Positions 9,250-17,355 of a stretch of DNA of 64,000 bases are shown piece by piece (position 1 is the stretch's first letter; each line of letters starts with the position of its first letter). The DNA is from Streptomyces brasiliensis (GTDB lineage Bacteria; Actinomycetota; Actinomycetes; Streptomycetales; Streptomycetaceae). The position numbers were made by a program, and so were the translations under genes. The notes beneath the pieces were generated by a model. That model made no database searches, was not told where the DNA came from, and saw only the letters and a program-made list of their open reading frames with translations. Where the stretch lies: assembly GCF_014647875.1 (NCBI RefSeq), contig NZ_BMQA01000018.1:1-64000 (forward strand), written 5' to 3'.

Positions 9250-9636
9250 TCAGCCGGGGGAGGAGCCGGTTCCCCCGCCGCCTTCACGGGCGTCGAGGAG
9301 TTCGTCCCAGTGCTCGGCCGCCCATCGGCACGCGGTGTCCAGCGGTTCCAGCATGCTGCGGCCCAGTGGTGTCAGCGCGTACTCCACCCGCAGTTTCGGG
9401 TCGTTGTGCACCGTGCGTGACACGAACCCGTTCCGCTCCAAGCCGCGGAGCGACTGGGTGAGTGCCTTCGGGGTGACGCGGGCCTGTGGCACGCGGAGTT
9501 CGGAGTATCTGCGCGGGCCGTCGTCCAGGCAGAGGAGGACCATGGCTGCCCATTTGTCACCGAAGCGGAAAGGCAGCAGCGAGGACGGGCACAGCTCGTC
9601 GAACAAGTCGGCCGGCAGCGGTGGCCGTTGCGTCAT
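9250..9636 (-). CDS. HxlR-family winged-helix regulator
   Basis: 128 aa. LCPSSLLPFRFGDKWAAMVLLCL, RRYSELRV, VTPKALTQSLRGLERNGFVSRTV and YALTPLGRSMLEPL are the HxlR signature, and a Cys at residue 16 precedes the wHTH as in redox- or electrophile-sensing members. The family normally represses an adjacent oxidoreductase. Here an MDR quinone-type reductase is divergent (9901), with an inverted repeat between them. Sensing a reactive carbonyl or quinone is inferred from family and neighbour. Confidence 0.88.
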   Translation of the reverse strand: MTQRPPLPADLFDELCPSSLLPFRFGDKWAAMVLLCLDDGPRRYSELRVPQARVTPKALTQSLRGLERNGFVSRTVHNDPKLRVEYALTPLGRSMLEPLDTACRWAAEHWDELLDAREGGGGTGSSPG

Positions 9637-9662
9637 CGAGGGTCTCCCGTCTCCTGTCTTGG

Positions 9663-9691
9663 TATCCAGATGGTGACCGACCTCCTGGATA
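9663..9691. promoter_or_regulatory. Inverted repeat, likely HxlR operator
   Basis: TATCCAG (9663-9669) and CTGGATA (9685-9691) are perfect 7-bp arms, 15 bp apart. They begin 26 bp upstream of the HxlR start and sit in the HxlR/MDR divergent region. Arm length and spacing suit a winged-helix dimer site. Confidence 0.6.
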
Positions 9692-9900
9692 TCTTCCGGA
9701 GCATCGACTCAGCGGGAGGTATTCCGACGCCGGGCAGGATCTCGTTTTCCAGGAGGATGGCCGCCCTCCTGCGCGGCAACTCCGCCGATCCGCACCCGTT
9801 CTCCTCCAGCAGGCAGCCGGCTCGCCGACCGCACCTCACCGGGGCCACCGGGCGCGAACGAACACCATCATTTCCATCTGTAGAGGTAAGGCAGAAGATC

Positions 9901-10794
9901 ATGCGTGCAGCTCGTTTTCATGAGTTCGGCGGCCCGGAGAGCCTGGTGATCGAGCAGGCCCCCGACCCCCACCCCGGACCGCGGGAGATCCGCGTCCGCG
10001 TCACGGCGGCCAGCGTCAATCCCATCGACTGGAAGCTGCGCGCCGGCGCCCTGCAGGAACTGGTCGCTGTGGAGCTGCCCGCCATTCCCGGGCGCGACGC
10101 CGTCGGTGTGGTCGACGAAGTAAAGGGAGTGAGCATCGGCGACCGCGTCTTCGGACTGGGCGGTGTCACCGGCGCGGTCGCGGAGCTGTTCGTCCTCTCG
10201 GCCTGGGCACACGTCGCAAACACCTGGACCGACGAGCAGGCCGCGGGCGCCGGCCTCGCGTCCGTGACCGCGATGGGTGGCCTGAACGCGCTCGGTCCCC
10301 TCGCGGGACGCACTCTTCTCATCGAGGGTGCCGCCGGAGGGGTGGGCAGCGCGGCAGTCGAGATCGCGGTGGCTCGAGGTGCCACCGTGATCGGGACGGC
10401 CAGCGAACGGAACCACGCATTCCTGACCTCTCTCGGCGCCGTTCCGACCACCTACGGCCCCGGCCTCGCGCAGCGCCTCTCCGTTCTCGCTCCGCACGGC
10501 GTCGACATCGCCCTCGACACCGCGGCCTCCGGATCCCTGGACGACCTCGTCGCGATCACCGGCGACCCGACGCGCGTCGCGACGGTCGCCGACCCCGCAG
10601 GCGGGCAGCGCCTGGGTACACATGTGGTCGACGCGAAGAACGACTCCTCTCTCCTGTCCGAGGCCGCGGAACTGGGCCGACAAGGCCACTACACACCCCG
10701 TATCGGACAGATCTATCCCCTGGAGCGGATCGCCGACGCCCACGCGCACGCCGAGCGCGGACACACCCGCGGAAAGATCGTGATCCGGTTCTGA
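9901..10794 (+). CDS. NADP-dependent quinone-type oxidoreductase (MDR family)
   Basis: 297 aa from the ATG at 9901 (MRAARFHEFGGPESL). The open frame starts earlier but that part overlaps the operator. AASVNPIDWKLRAG, PGRDAVGVVDEV, the Rossmann loop GAAGGVGSAAVEIAVARGA and the C-terminal HAHAERGHTRGKIVI mark a Zn-free quinone reductase like the one at 3571. Expected to reduce quinones or enones with NADPH in the cytoplasm. Divergent from, and probably repressed by, the HxlR gene. A strong hairpin follows. Confidence 0.88.
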   Translation: MRAARFHEFGGPESLVIEQAPDPHPGPREIRVRVTAASVNPIDWKLRAGALQELVAVELPAIPGRDAVGVVDEVKGVSIGDRVFGLGGVTGAVAELFVLSAWAHVANTWTDEQAAGAGLASVTAMGGLNALGPLAGRTLLIEGAAGGVGSAAVEIAVARGATVIGTASERNHAFLTSLGAVPTTYGPGLAQRLSVLAPHGVDIALDTAASGSLDDLVAITGDPTRVATVADPAGGQRLGTHVVDAKNDSSLLSEAAELGRQGHYTPRIGQIYPLERIADAHAHAERGHTRGKIVIRF

Positions 10795-10845
10795 TCCACA
10801 CGTCGTCGTGAACGCGGGTCCACCGTCCCATAGGTCGGACGTGGG

Positions 10846-10911
10846 GCCCGGACAGACGGCCAGGCCGGCCGGCGGATTTCCCCGCCGGCCGGCCTGGCCG
10901 TCTGTCCGGGC
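10846..10911. terminator. 30-bp perfect bidirectional terminator
   Basis: Arms 10846-10875 and 10882-10911 are perfectly complementary over 30 bp with a 6-nt loop (ATTTCC). It lies between convergent genes (stops at 10794 and 10925). An exceptionally long perfect stem for a terminator. Confidence 0.8.
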
Positions 10912-10924
10912 CCTCGCCGTCGCG

Positions 10925-11713
10925 CTATACGGCCTGGGCCGTGGGCAGGATGGTCAGTTCGCTGATGTTGACGTGTCGGGGAAGGGCCGTGATGAAGGCG
11001 ACGGTCTCCGCGATGTCCGTGTCGCGCAGGCACTCGATGTCGCGGAGCAGGCCGGCCATCATGTCGCTGGCGTCGGGGTCGGTGACGTGGTTGGGCAGTT
11101 CGGTGTCGACCATGCCGGGCTCGATGGCGCTCACCCGTACGTTCTTCGGGCCCAGTTCGACGCGGATCAGACGGGTCAGGTGGCTGATGTAGGCCTTGGT
11201 TCCGGAGTAGATCGAGTACTTCTCCAGGATGCGCGTCGCCGCGATGGAGGAAGTGTTGATCAGGTCGGCAGGCTTTCCACCTTCGGCGGCGGCGGTCAGG
11301 TGCGGGAGGAAGGCGGCGATCACGTTCATCACTCCCGTGACGTTGAGATCGATCTGCCGCTGCCAGTCGTCGACCTTGAGCTCGTCGATGGCGGAGATGA
11401 GCTGGACGCCCGCGTTGTTGAACACCAGGTCCGCCGGTCCGAGTGTGTTCGCCACCTGGCCTGCCGCCGTATGGACGGCTGCGCGGTCGGTGACGTCGAC
11501 GGGCAGGGAAAGGACCTGCCCGCCCCTCGAAGCGATGTCGGCCGCGAGCGCTTCGAGCTTCTCCCGGCGGCGTGCGACGACGGCGACGGCGGCTCCGAGT
11601 TCGGCGAGCCGACGGGCGGTGGCCGCACCCATTCCGCTGGAGGCGCCGGTCACCACGGCCACGCGGCCGTCCAACGGCCGTCCGGTCAGCAGGGATGTCG
11701 GGGCAGATGTCAT
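10925..11713 (-). CDS. SDR family oxidoreductase
   Basis: 262 aa. TGASSGMGAATARRLAELGA, FNNAGVQLISA, NVTGVMNVIAAFLPHL, Ser in INTSSIAA, YxxxK in SIYSGTKAYI and EPGMVDTEL give a complete classical SDR with NADP preference suggested by ARRREK after strand 2. No export signal. It lies 41 bp downstream of another SDR on the same strand (start 12594), so the two SDRs are probably co-transcribed under the divergent XRE regulator at 12775. Confidence 0.9.
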   Translation of the reverse strand: MTSAPTSLLTGRPLDGRVAVVTGASSGMGAATARRLAELGAAVAVVARRREKLEALAADIASRGGQVLSLPVDVTDRAAVHTAAGQVANTLGPADLVFNNAGVQLISAIDELKVDDWQRQIDLNVTGVMNVIAAFLPHLTAAAEGGKPADLINTSSIAATRILEKYSIYSGTKAYISHLTRLIRVELGPKNVRVSAIEPGMVDTELPNHVTDPDASDMMAGLLRDIECLRDTDIAETVAFITALPRHVNISELTILPTAQAV

Positions 11714-11754
11714 GGCGGGGTTACTTCCTGTTCAAGAGGTGCCACTGAAGGCGA

Positions 11755-12594
11755 TCAGGCGGCGTCGTCGCAGGCGGTGGCGGCGGACTTGTCCTGCCAG
11801 GCCTTGAGGTCTTCCTGAAGGCTCTGGATCTTGACCAGCTGGCGTTCGATCGCGTCGCGTCCCAGGGCCAGATGCCCGGGGAGCTTGTCGCCGCCGACGA
11901 CCTCGTGGATCAGGGCGGCGCCCTTGACGGGGTCACCGAGCTGGCGGTGGTTGGCGGTGTCGGCCCAGTCCAGGGTGACGTGGGCGGGTGTGCCGTCGTA
12001 GGCGGGGATACGCCCCGCGGAGGTCGACAGGGAACTGGTGTCGAGGAAGTCGGTGCGGAAGACGCCGGGCTCCACGACCATGCTCTGGATCCCGAACGGC
12101 TCCAGTTCCACCGCCAGTGCCTCGGCGATACCGGACACCGCGGCCTTCGAGGCGCTGTACATGCTCACTCCGGGCTCGCCCTCGAATCCGGAGCGGGAGC
12201 CGATGTGCACGATCTTCCCCGCTTCGGCCGCCCGCATGACGGGCAGGACGGCGCGGGTCATGTTGATCAGAGCGAAGACGTTGAGGTCGAACAGCGAGCG
12301 CGCCTCGGCGTCCGTGATCTCCTCCAGCGCCCCGAGCAGGCCACGGCCCGCATTGTTGACAAGAACATCGATCGTGCCGAAACGCTCCACGGCCGCTTCG
12401 ACGGCAGCCGTGATCTCCTCACTCCGGGTGACGTCGAGGGCGACACCGAGAACCCGGTCGGAGGCCCGCAGCTCCTCCGGCAGTTTCCGCGGATCCCGCG
12501 CGGCGGCCACGACCGTGTCGCCGCCCCGCAGCGCGGCCAGAGCGATCTCCAGACCCAGCCCGCGCGCCGCACCGGTAATGAACCAAGTAGCCAT
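11755..12594 (-). CDS. SDR family oxidoreductase
   Basis: 279 aa from the ATG at 12594 (MATWFITGAARGLGLEI). The open frame upstream to 13518 is antisense to the XRE gene and rejected. TGAARGLG, NNAGRGLLGALEE, Ser in HIGSRSGF and SMYSASKAAV with catalytic Tyr/Lys are all present. EPGVFRTDFLD and the longer C-terminus resemble the retinol-dehydrogenase-like SDR group. First gene of the leftward SDR pair. Divergent from the XRE-type regulator. Substrate not predictable. Confidence 0.9.
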   Translation of the reverse strand: MATWFITGAARGLGLEIALAALRGGDTVVAAARDPRKLPEELRASDRVLGVALDVTRSEEITAAVEAAVERFGTIDVLVNNAGRGLLGALEEITDAEARSLFDLNVFALINMTRAVLPVMRAAEAGKIVHIGSRSGFEGEPGVSMYSASKAAVSGIAEALAVELEPFGIQSMVVEPGVFRTDFLDTSSLSTSAGRIPAYDGTPAHVTLDWADTANHRQLGDPVKGAALIHEVVGGDKLPGHLALGRDAIERQLVKIQSLQEDLKAWQDKSAATACDDAA

Positions 12595-12699
12595 GAGAAG
12601 CCTCCATCGATGGTCGAAAGGTGCCCCTGCCACCACGTCCGGTGGCGAGGCCCGACATCCACTGAACCAGCTCTGAGCAGGCAAAAGAGGCCGCAGAAG

Positions 12700-12764
12700 G
12701 GCCCACCTGATCGGGGGACAAAGTGGGCCACCCTCCCGCCGTCGGACCCCTCGCGCATGCGCGA
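12700..12764. promoter_or_regulatory. Two dyads in the SDR/XRE divergent promoter
   Basis: GGCCCAC (12700-12706) and GTGGGCC (12723-12729) form an inverted repeat. TCGCGCATGCGCGA (12751-12764) is a perfect 14-bp palindrome ending 10 bp before the XRE start codon. Either may be the regulator's binding site. Confidence 0.45.
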
Positions 12765-12774
12765 TGCTGGATCC

Positions 12775-13665
12775 ATGGACCGTGAGCACCACACCAGCAC
12801 TTCGATGGCGGAGTTCCTGCGCTCCGCCCGCTCGCGCCTCACCCCGCAGGAGGCCGGGCTCGACGACCCCAGCCTGAGCCGACGTCGGGTCTCCGGCCTG
12901 CGCCGCGAGGAACTGGCCCGGCTGGCAGGGGTGAGCGTGGACTACTACACCCGCCTCGAACAGGGCCGCAGCCGCAGCGCCTCCGCGGAGGTCCTCGACG
13001 CGCTCGCCACCGCCCTGCACCTGGACGACGCCGAGCGCAGCCACCTGCACACCCTCGCCCGGCCCCAGCCCGCCCGCCGCCGCCGTCCCCGCCCCCAGCG
13101 CATCGACCCCGCCACCTGGGACCTGCTGGACACCCTCCAGCAGGCCGGCCGCCCCGCCTTCGTCCTCGGACGGCGCCTCGACGTACTGGCCCACAACCAA
13201 CTCGCCGGACGACTGATCACCGACTTCCGCGCGCTCCCCGCGGCCGAGCGCAACCAGGCCCGCTTCGTCTTCCTCGACCCGCACGCCCGCGAGCTGTACC
13301 GGGACTGGGCCCACGTCGCCGCGGACACCGCCGCCATGCTCCGCCTCGACGCCGGCCGCCACCCCGACGACCCGGCCCTGAGCGCCCTGGTCGGTGAACT
13401 GTCCATACACAGCCAGGAGTTCCGCCACTTCTGGTCCGACAACAAGGTCCACCGGCGCACCACCGGCACCAAGGACTACCACCACCCCCTCGTCGGCGAC
13501 CTCACCGTCACCTACCAAGCCCTCACCCCCGCAGACGACCCCGACCAGATCCTCTTCATTTACGGCACCGAACCCGGCAGCCCCTCCGAGACCTCCCTGC
13601 GCCTGCTCGCCGGATGGGGCATGGAGCCGGCCGACGCCAAGGGCATCACCGCACGGACTCCCTGA
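12775..13665 (+). CDS. XRE-family regulator with MmyB-like ligand domain
   Basis: 296 aa from the ATG at 12775. The N-terminus has the typical FLRSARSRLTPQEAGL, then the HTH SGLRREELARLAGVSVDYYTRLEQG. The rest is the MmyB-like PAS-type ligand-binding domain (FVLGRRLDVLAHN, then DNKVHRRTTGTKDYHHPLVG near the end). Many actinobacterial members control a single divergent oxidoreductase, which fits the SDR pair on the other strand. The inducer could be a fatty acid or aromatic (inference from the family). A broken relative is at 20665. Confidence 0.9.
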   Translation: MDREHHTSTSMAEFLRSARSRLTPQEAGLDDPSLSRRRVSGLRREELARLAGVSVDYYTRLEQGRSRSASAEVLDALATALHLDDAERSHLHTLARPQPARRRRPRPQRIDPATWDLLDTLQQAGRPAFVLGRRLDVLAHNQLAGRLITDFRALPAAERNQARFVFLDPHARELYRDWAHVAADTAAMLRLDAGRHPDDPALSALVGELSIHSQEFRHFWSDNKVHRRTTGTKDYHHPLVGDLTVTYQALTPADDPDQILFIYGTEPGSPSETSLRLLAGWGMEPADAKGITARTP

Positions 13666-13871
13666 GCAGGCTCGGAGAGGCCAATCGCCGGGAGGGGGCA
13701 GGGCGTTCCGGGAACCTGTCCGGCGACGCCACGGAGTGACGGCGGCACGAGGACGGGACGGCCGCCGACGTCCACGGTTCAGGCTCGCCGGTCACCGTCG
13801 CGGACCACCGACGGCTGCGGCCGGCCTCGTCGTCGTGCCGCCGGAGGCCCGATCGGGGGGCGCGTCGAACG

Positions 13872-14198
13872 TCACTCCGCTGAGCGCCCGGCTGGAACGA
13901 CTCGGCGTGGTCCGGCAGGCGCCGCACGCCATGACAGCGGGGTCCTGGCCGGGCGCCCGGATGCCGTCGGCGTACGTGGGACCGACGCGGCACGCGGATG
14001 CTCGAAGGCGTCGTAAAGGCTGTCGATCTCGGGCCGTAGCGCCTCCACGTGCTGGGCGACCATCCCGAAGACGAACCCCGCTTCGGTCAGACGCTCACCG
14101 TGGAACGCGGTGCTCTCCAGCACGTCCAGCGGGGGCTTCACCGCCCGGTAGGCCGTCTCGGCGGCCTCCGGATCGTCGAACAGTGCCAGGTTCACCAT
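13872..14198 (-). CDS. Unrecognised coding fragment
   Basis: From the ATG at 14198 the frame reads MVNLALFDDPEAAETAYRAV, PLDVLESTAFHGERLTEAGF and VFGMVAQHVEALRPEIDSLY, then Pro/Arg-rich sequence to 13872. The first 70 residues look like a genuine folded protein; the rest does not. Coding-like residues also precede the ATG, so the true 5' end is unclear. I do not recognise the family. It may be the stump of a gene cut by the same rearrangements that damaged neighbouring egtC. Confidence 0.35.
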   Translation of the reverse strand: MVNLALFDDPEAAETAYRAVKPPLDVLESTAFHGERLTEAGFVFGMVAQHVEALRPEIDSLYDAFEHPRAASVPRTPTASGRPARTPLSWRAAPAGPRRVVPAGRSAE

Positions 14199-14278
14199 GG
14201 GCACCTCTGACGAGCCGTGGGCGATGGACAACGAACGTCCGGCAGCGAACGATCCACCGCGCAGCACCTTGTGGCCGG

Positions 14279-15099
14279 ATGTGCCGTCACATCGCGTACG
14301 TAGGTCCTGCGAAGCCGCTGAGCCGGCTCCTCGTGGACCCGCCGCACGGGCTGTACCGCCAGTCGTGGGCACCCCGCCACCAGCGTCACGGGACGGTTTC
14401 GGCGCGGGCTGGTACGCCCCCGGGGAGCCGGTGCCGGCCCGCTACCGCAGGGCGGTGCCGATCTGGGGCGACCCGTCGTTCGCCGATCTCGCCCGGGCCG
14501 TCCGCACCACGGCGCTGCTCGCGGCCGTACGGGACGCGACCCTGCCGGGTGCGGACGGCGAGGCCGCGGCGGAGCCTTTCGCCGCGGGGGAGTGGCTGTT
14601 CAGCCACAACGGGGCCGTGGCGGGCTGGCCGGTCACCCTGGTGCCGCTCGTGGCGACCCTGCCGCCCGTGGACGTGCTGTCGCTGGAAGCCCGCAGCGAC
14701 TTCGCGTTCGTGTGGGCGCTGGTGCACGCACGGCTGCGGGCCGGCGAGGACGAGGGGCAGGCCCTCGCGGACACCGTGCTGGAGGCCGCCGCGGCGGCCC
14801 CCGGATCCCGGCTCAACCTGATCCTCACCCAGGGCCACAGGATCGCCGCCACCGCGTGGGGCGACACGCCGTGGTACTTGGCCCGGTCGGACGGCGGGAC
14901 GGTCGTGGCCTCCGAGCCGTACGACGACGATCCGCACTGGCGCGAGGTCCCCGACCGCACTTTGCTGACCGCGAGCCGCACATCCGTACGGCTCACCCCG
15001 CTTCATCCGGGGAGCGGGCCGAGGACGGAAGGCGCGCGGTCGTCGCAGCGCAGGGGCACCATGGTGAATTCCCACTTCGTTCCGACCAGACCTTGTTGA
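14279..15099 (+). pseudogene. egtC: egtC (ergothioneine amidohydrolase) with frameshift
   Basis: The product would be the Ntn-type glutamine amidotransferase-fold enzyme that removes the gamma-glutamyl group in ergothioneine synthesis. The frame from the ATG at 14279 reads MCRHIAYVGPAKPLS, with the processed Cys2, up to WAPRHQRHGTV. It then leaves frame. The second frame resumes at DGFGAGWYAPGEPVPARYRR and runs through EWLFSHNGAVAGWP, GSRLNLILTQGHRIAATAWGD and VASEPYDDDP. Intact homologues read HGTVNADGFG. A loss of 13 bp between two GACGGT copies explains the join exactly. No egtA, egtB or egtD is adjacent. Confidence 0.85.
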
Positions 15100-15140
15100 A
15101 GCGGGCGGCGGGAAGGGGCGGGAGGATGGCGGGTTAGACC

Positions 15141-15160
15141 CCTGTCGTACTATTCCAGCC
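15141..15160 (+). promoter_or_regulatory. GlxA-gene upstream element, second copy
   Basis: CCTGTCGTAC-TA-TTCCAGCC immediately precedes the ATG at 15161, as at 4644-4663. Conservation beside both paralogues argues for a leaderless promoter or autoregulatory site. Confidence 0.55.
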
Positions 15161-16153
15161 ATGACGCATCGCGTGGCGGTACTCGCCCTGGACCAGGTCA
15201 TGCCGATGGATCTCGGCATGACGGCCCGGGTCCTCAACGAAGCCCTCGACCCTGCCGGGGAACGGCTGTACACGGTGACCACCTGCTCCATCGGCGGCAG
15301 GCCCGTGCGGACCAGTGAGGGTTTCCGGGTCGTCGCCGACGACGACGAATCGCTCCTGGCGACGGCCGACACCGTGGTGATCGCCACCCAGGAACCCGAC
15401 GCCCACCTCCTGGCCACCGGTGAACTGCCCGCCGACCTGGCCGCCGCCTTCGCCCGGATCAGACCCACCACCCGTGTGGTCAGCCTGTGCACGTCGGCCT
15501 TCCTGCTCGCCGCCGCCGGCCTGCTCGACGGACAGCGCGCCACCACCCACTGGGCCCTGTGCGACGCCCTCGCCCGCCTGTTCCCGGAGATCGACGTCGA
15601 TCCCGACGTGCTCTTCGTCGACAACGGGCGCATCCTGACCGGCGCGGGCGGCGCGGCAGGCATCGACCTGCTCCTCCACCTGGTTCGCCGTGACCACGGC
15701 GCACACGTGGCAAACGCAGCGGCACGACACTGCGTAGCGGCTCCCTGGCGTGAAGGCGGCCAGGCACAGTTCATCGAGCACCCGGTTCCGCAGGACCCCG
15801 GCCTGTCCACCTCGTCCACCCGCGAGTGGCTGCTGGACCGGCTCGCCGAACCCCTCACCCTCCAGGACATGGCCCGTCACGCCCACATGAGCGAACGGAC
15901 CTTCACCCGCCGCTTCCGCGCCGAAGTCGGCACCAGCCCCCTGCAATGGCTCCTGCAGAGCCGCCTGGACCACGCCCGCCGTCTGCTGGAATCCAGCGAC
16001 CTCACCGTCACACGTATCGCCACGGCCACTGGTTTCACCGACCCCACCGTCCTGCGAAAGCACTTCTACGCGCGCCTCGGCCTGTCCCCGCTGGCCTACC
16101 GCCGCACCCACCGCCCACCGGAGCCCGCGCGGACCGCACTCGTCCCGGCGTGA
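15161..16153 (+). CDS. GlxA-family transcriptional regulator (DJ-1/PfpI plus AraC HTH)
   Basis: 330 aa. Residues 1-180 form a DJ-1/PfpI-like domain with the nucleophile-elbow-like VVSLCTSAFLLAAAGLLDG and the TTHWALCDALARLFPEI block. Residues about 225-320 are a two-HTH AraC domain (LTLQDMARHAHMSERTFTRRF, ATGFTDPTVLRKHF). These act as activators or repressors of metabolic genes. It is the intact paralogue of the deleted copy at 4664 and shares its upstream element. No obvious partner gene; egtC downstream relation is broken. Confidence 0.9.
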   Translation: MTHRVAVLALDQVMPMDLGMTARVLNEALDPAGERLYTVTTCSIGGRPVRTSEGFRVVADDDESLLATADTVVIATQEPDAHLLATGELPADLAAAFARIRPTTRVVSLCTSAFLLAAAGLLDGQRATTHWALCDALARLFPEIDVDPDVLFVDNGRILTGAGGAAGIDLLLHLVRRDHGAHVANAAARHCVAAPWREGGQAQFIEHPVPQDPGLSTSSTREWLLDRLAEPLTLQDMARHAHMSERTFTRRFRAEVGTSPLQWLLQSRLDHARRLLESSDLTVTRIATATGFTDPTVLRKHFYARLGLSPLAYRRTHRPPEPARTALVPA

Positions 16154-16303
16154 GCGGCAGATGTGGCGGATGTGGCTGATGCGGTCGGTCGGGAGGGCGT
16201 ATCCGGTTGCCGTGGCGCCCGGCAGCACGGAGCCGCGGCACATCACGTGCAGTCCGACCTGGCCGGGCTCCGCGCAACCGCTGCCGGGAACACTCCCTCG
16301 TGG

Positions 16304-17014
16304 TCAGGCCTGAAGCAACGCGGCCGCGACCTCGTCCGGATGGGTGAGCATCGATTCGTGGCCGCCCGGGACCATCACGGGAGTAAGCCCCAGACGGTCG
16401 GCGAACTCGGTACCGGGTCGCGCCAGCACCTGGTCGTTCTCGCTCAGGACATAGGCTGCCGGGATACCCAGGGTCGTGACCTCCGGTACGTCGAGCGCGT
16501 CCAGGAAGTAACCTCCGGGCTGGGGCACGAGCAGGTCGAAGAACAGCCGTCGAGTCTCCTCACCTGCCTCGGGGAGGAGCAGTGGCACCTGCTCCGGGGT
16601 GACGGACACGCTTCCGTCGGGCGACGTTTCGATCCCCGCCCGCAGCATGATCGCGTAGTCCGGGTTCTCATCGATCAACGGGACTCCCCGCGCCGGAACC
16701 AGGGCGTTGTAGTAGATCACCTTCGAGACACGCCCCGCCAGCTCGTGGGCAGCACCTGTGACGGGGTACCCACCCCAGCTGTGCGCCACGAGTGTGACGT
16801 CCGCCAACTCGCGCTTCTCGACCTCCTGGACGAGATGGGCTGTCGCGTCGGACAGACGCAGTCCTTCTCGTGCGTCGCCGTCCGCCACCCCGGGCATGGT
16901 CACCGTGACCACCTCGCATCCGGCGGCTCGCAGCCGCCGTGCCACCGGTTGCCAGGCCCAGCCGGCCTGCCAGGCTCCGGGAACGAGTACGAATGTTGAG
17001 GTCGTTGACGTCAT
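16304..17014 (-). CDS. Alpha/beta hydrolase
   Basis: 236 aa with no signal peptide. FVLVPGAWQAGWAWQPVARR gives the oxyanion-loop strand, VAHSWGG carries the nucleophile Ser79, and VMVPGGHESMLTHPDEVA holds the catalytic His. It matches the esterase/salicylate-binding-protein-like group, whose substrates are esters or amides. Single gene, with 341 bp to the next start. Cytoplasmic. Confidence 0.88.
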   Translation of the reverse strand: MTSTTSTFVLVPGAWQAGWAWQPVARRLRAAGCEVVTVTMPGVADGDAREGLRLSDATAHLVQEVEKRELADVTLVAHSWGGYPVTGAAHELAGRVSKVIYYNALVPARGVPLIDENPDYAIMLRAGIETSPDGSVSVTPEQVPLLLPEAGEETRRLFFDLLVPQPGGYFLDALDVPEVTTLGIPAAYVLSENDQVLARPGTEFADRLGLTPVMVPGGHESMLTHPDEVAAALLQA

Positions 17015-17264
17015 GTCGCTGGACCCTTTCCGTGGTTGCTGAAATTCGTCATCTTCGAAAAGCGGTTGGCGATCGGGGGATCGTCACACCACCACGACGT
17101 ACGGCCGCTCAGGAGAGTTCGACGAGCTGAGAGACCTCTTCGGCGAAGTACCGGGTCGCACGGGGGCCGTGCATGAGGCGCCCCCGAATCAGGTCGTCCG
17201 CCTGGCGTGGGGAGCACGGCCCGGCGGCCGAAGGGATGCTCCGGGCCGTATCGACCCGGTCGAG
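17015..17264. other. Intergenic, no feature recognised
   Basis: Between the hydrolase start and the hairpin after the aldehyde dehydrogenase no convincing gene or operator was seen. Short frames here are Arg/Pro-rich shadows. Confidence 0.5.
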
Positions 17265-17306
17265 GACCCTCGGCCGCCGCACGACAGCTTGTGGCGACCG
17301 AGGGTC
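17265..17306. terminator. Hairpin after aldehyde dehydrogenase
   Basis: GACCCTCGGCCGCC (17265-17278) and GGCGACCGAGGGTC (17293-17306) pair over 14 positions with one mismatch, 50 bp downstream of the leftward stop at 17356. Confidence 0.6.
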
Positions 17307-17355
17307 TCCTGGGCTGGGCCTGCCGCCTACGGCGTGGTGGGGCGCCGCGTGGTGG

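Noticed and set aside
11872..12774. N-terminal 300 codons of a long rightward frame ending in the XRE gene
   Set aside because: Antisense to an intact SDR; the XRE family begins at the ATG at 12775.
14386..15870. 494-codon leftward frame across egtC and the GlxA gene
   Set aside because: Antisense shadow of two genes with clear homology; no recognisable motif of its own.
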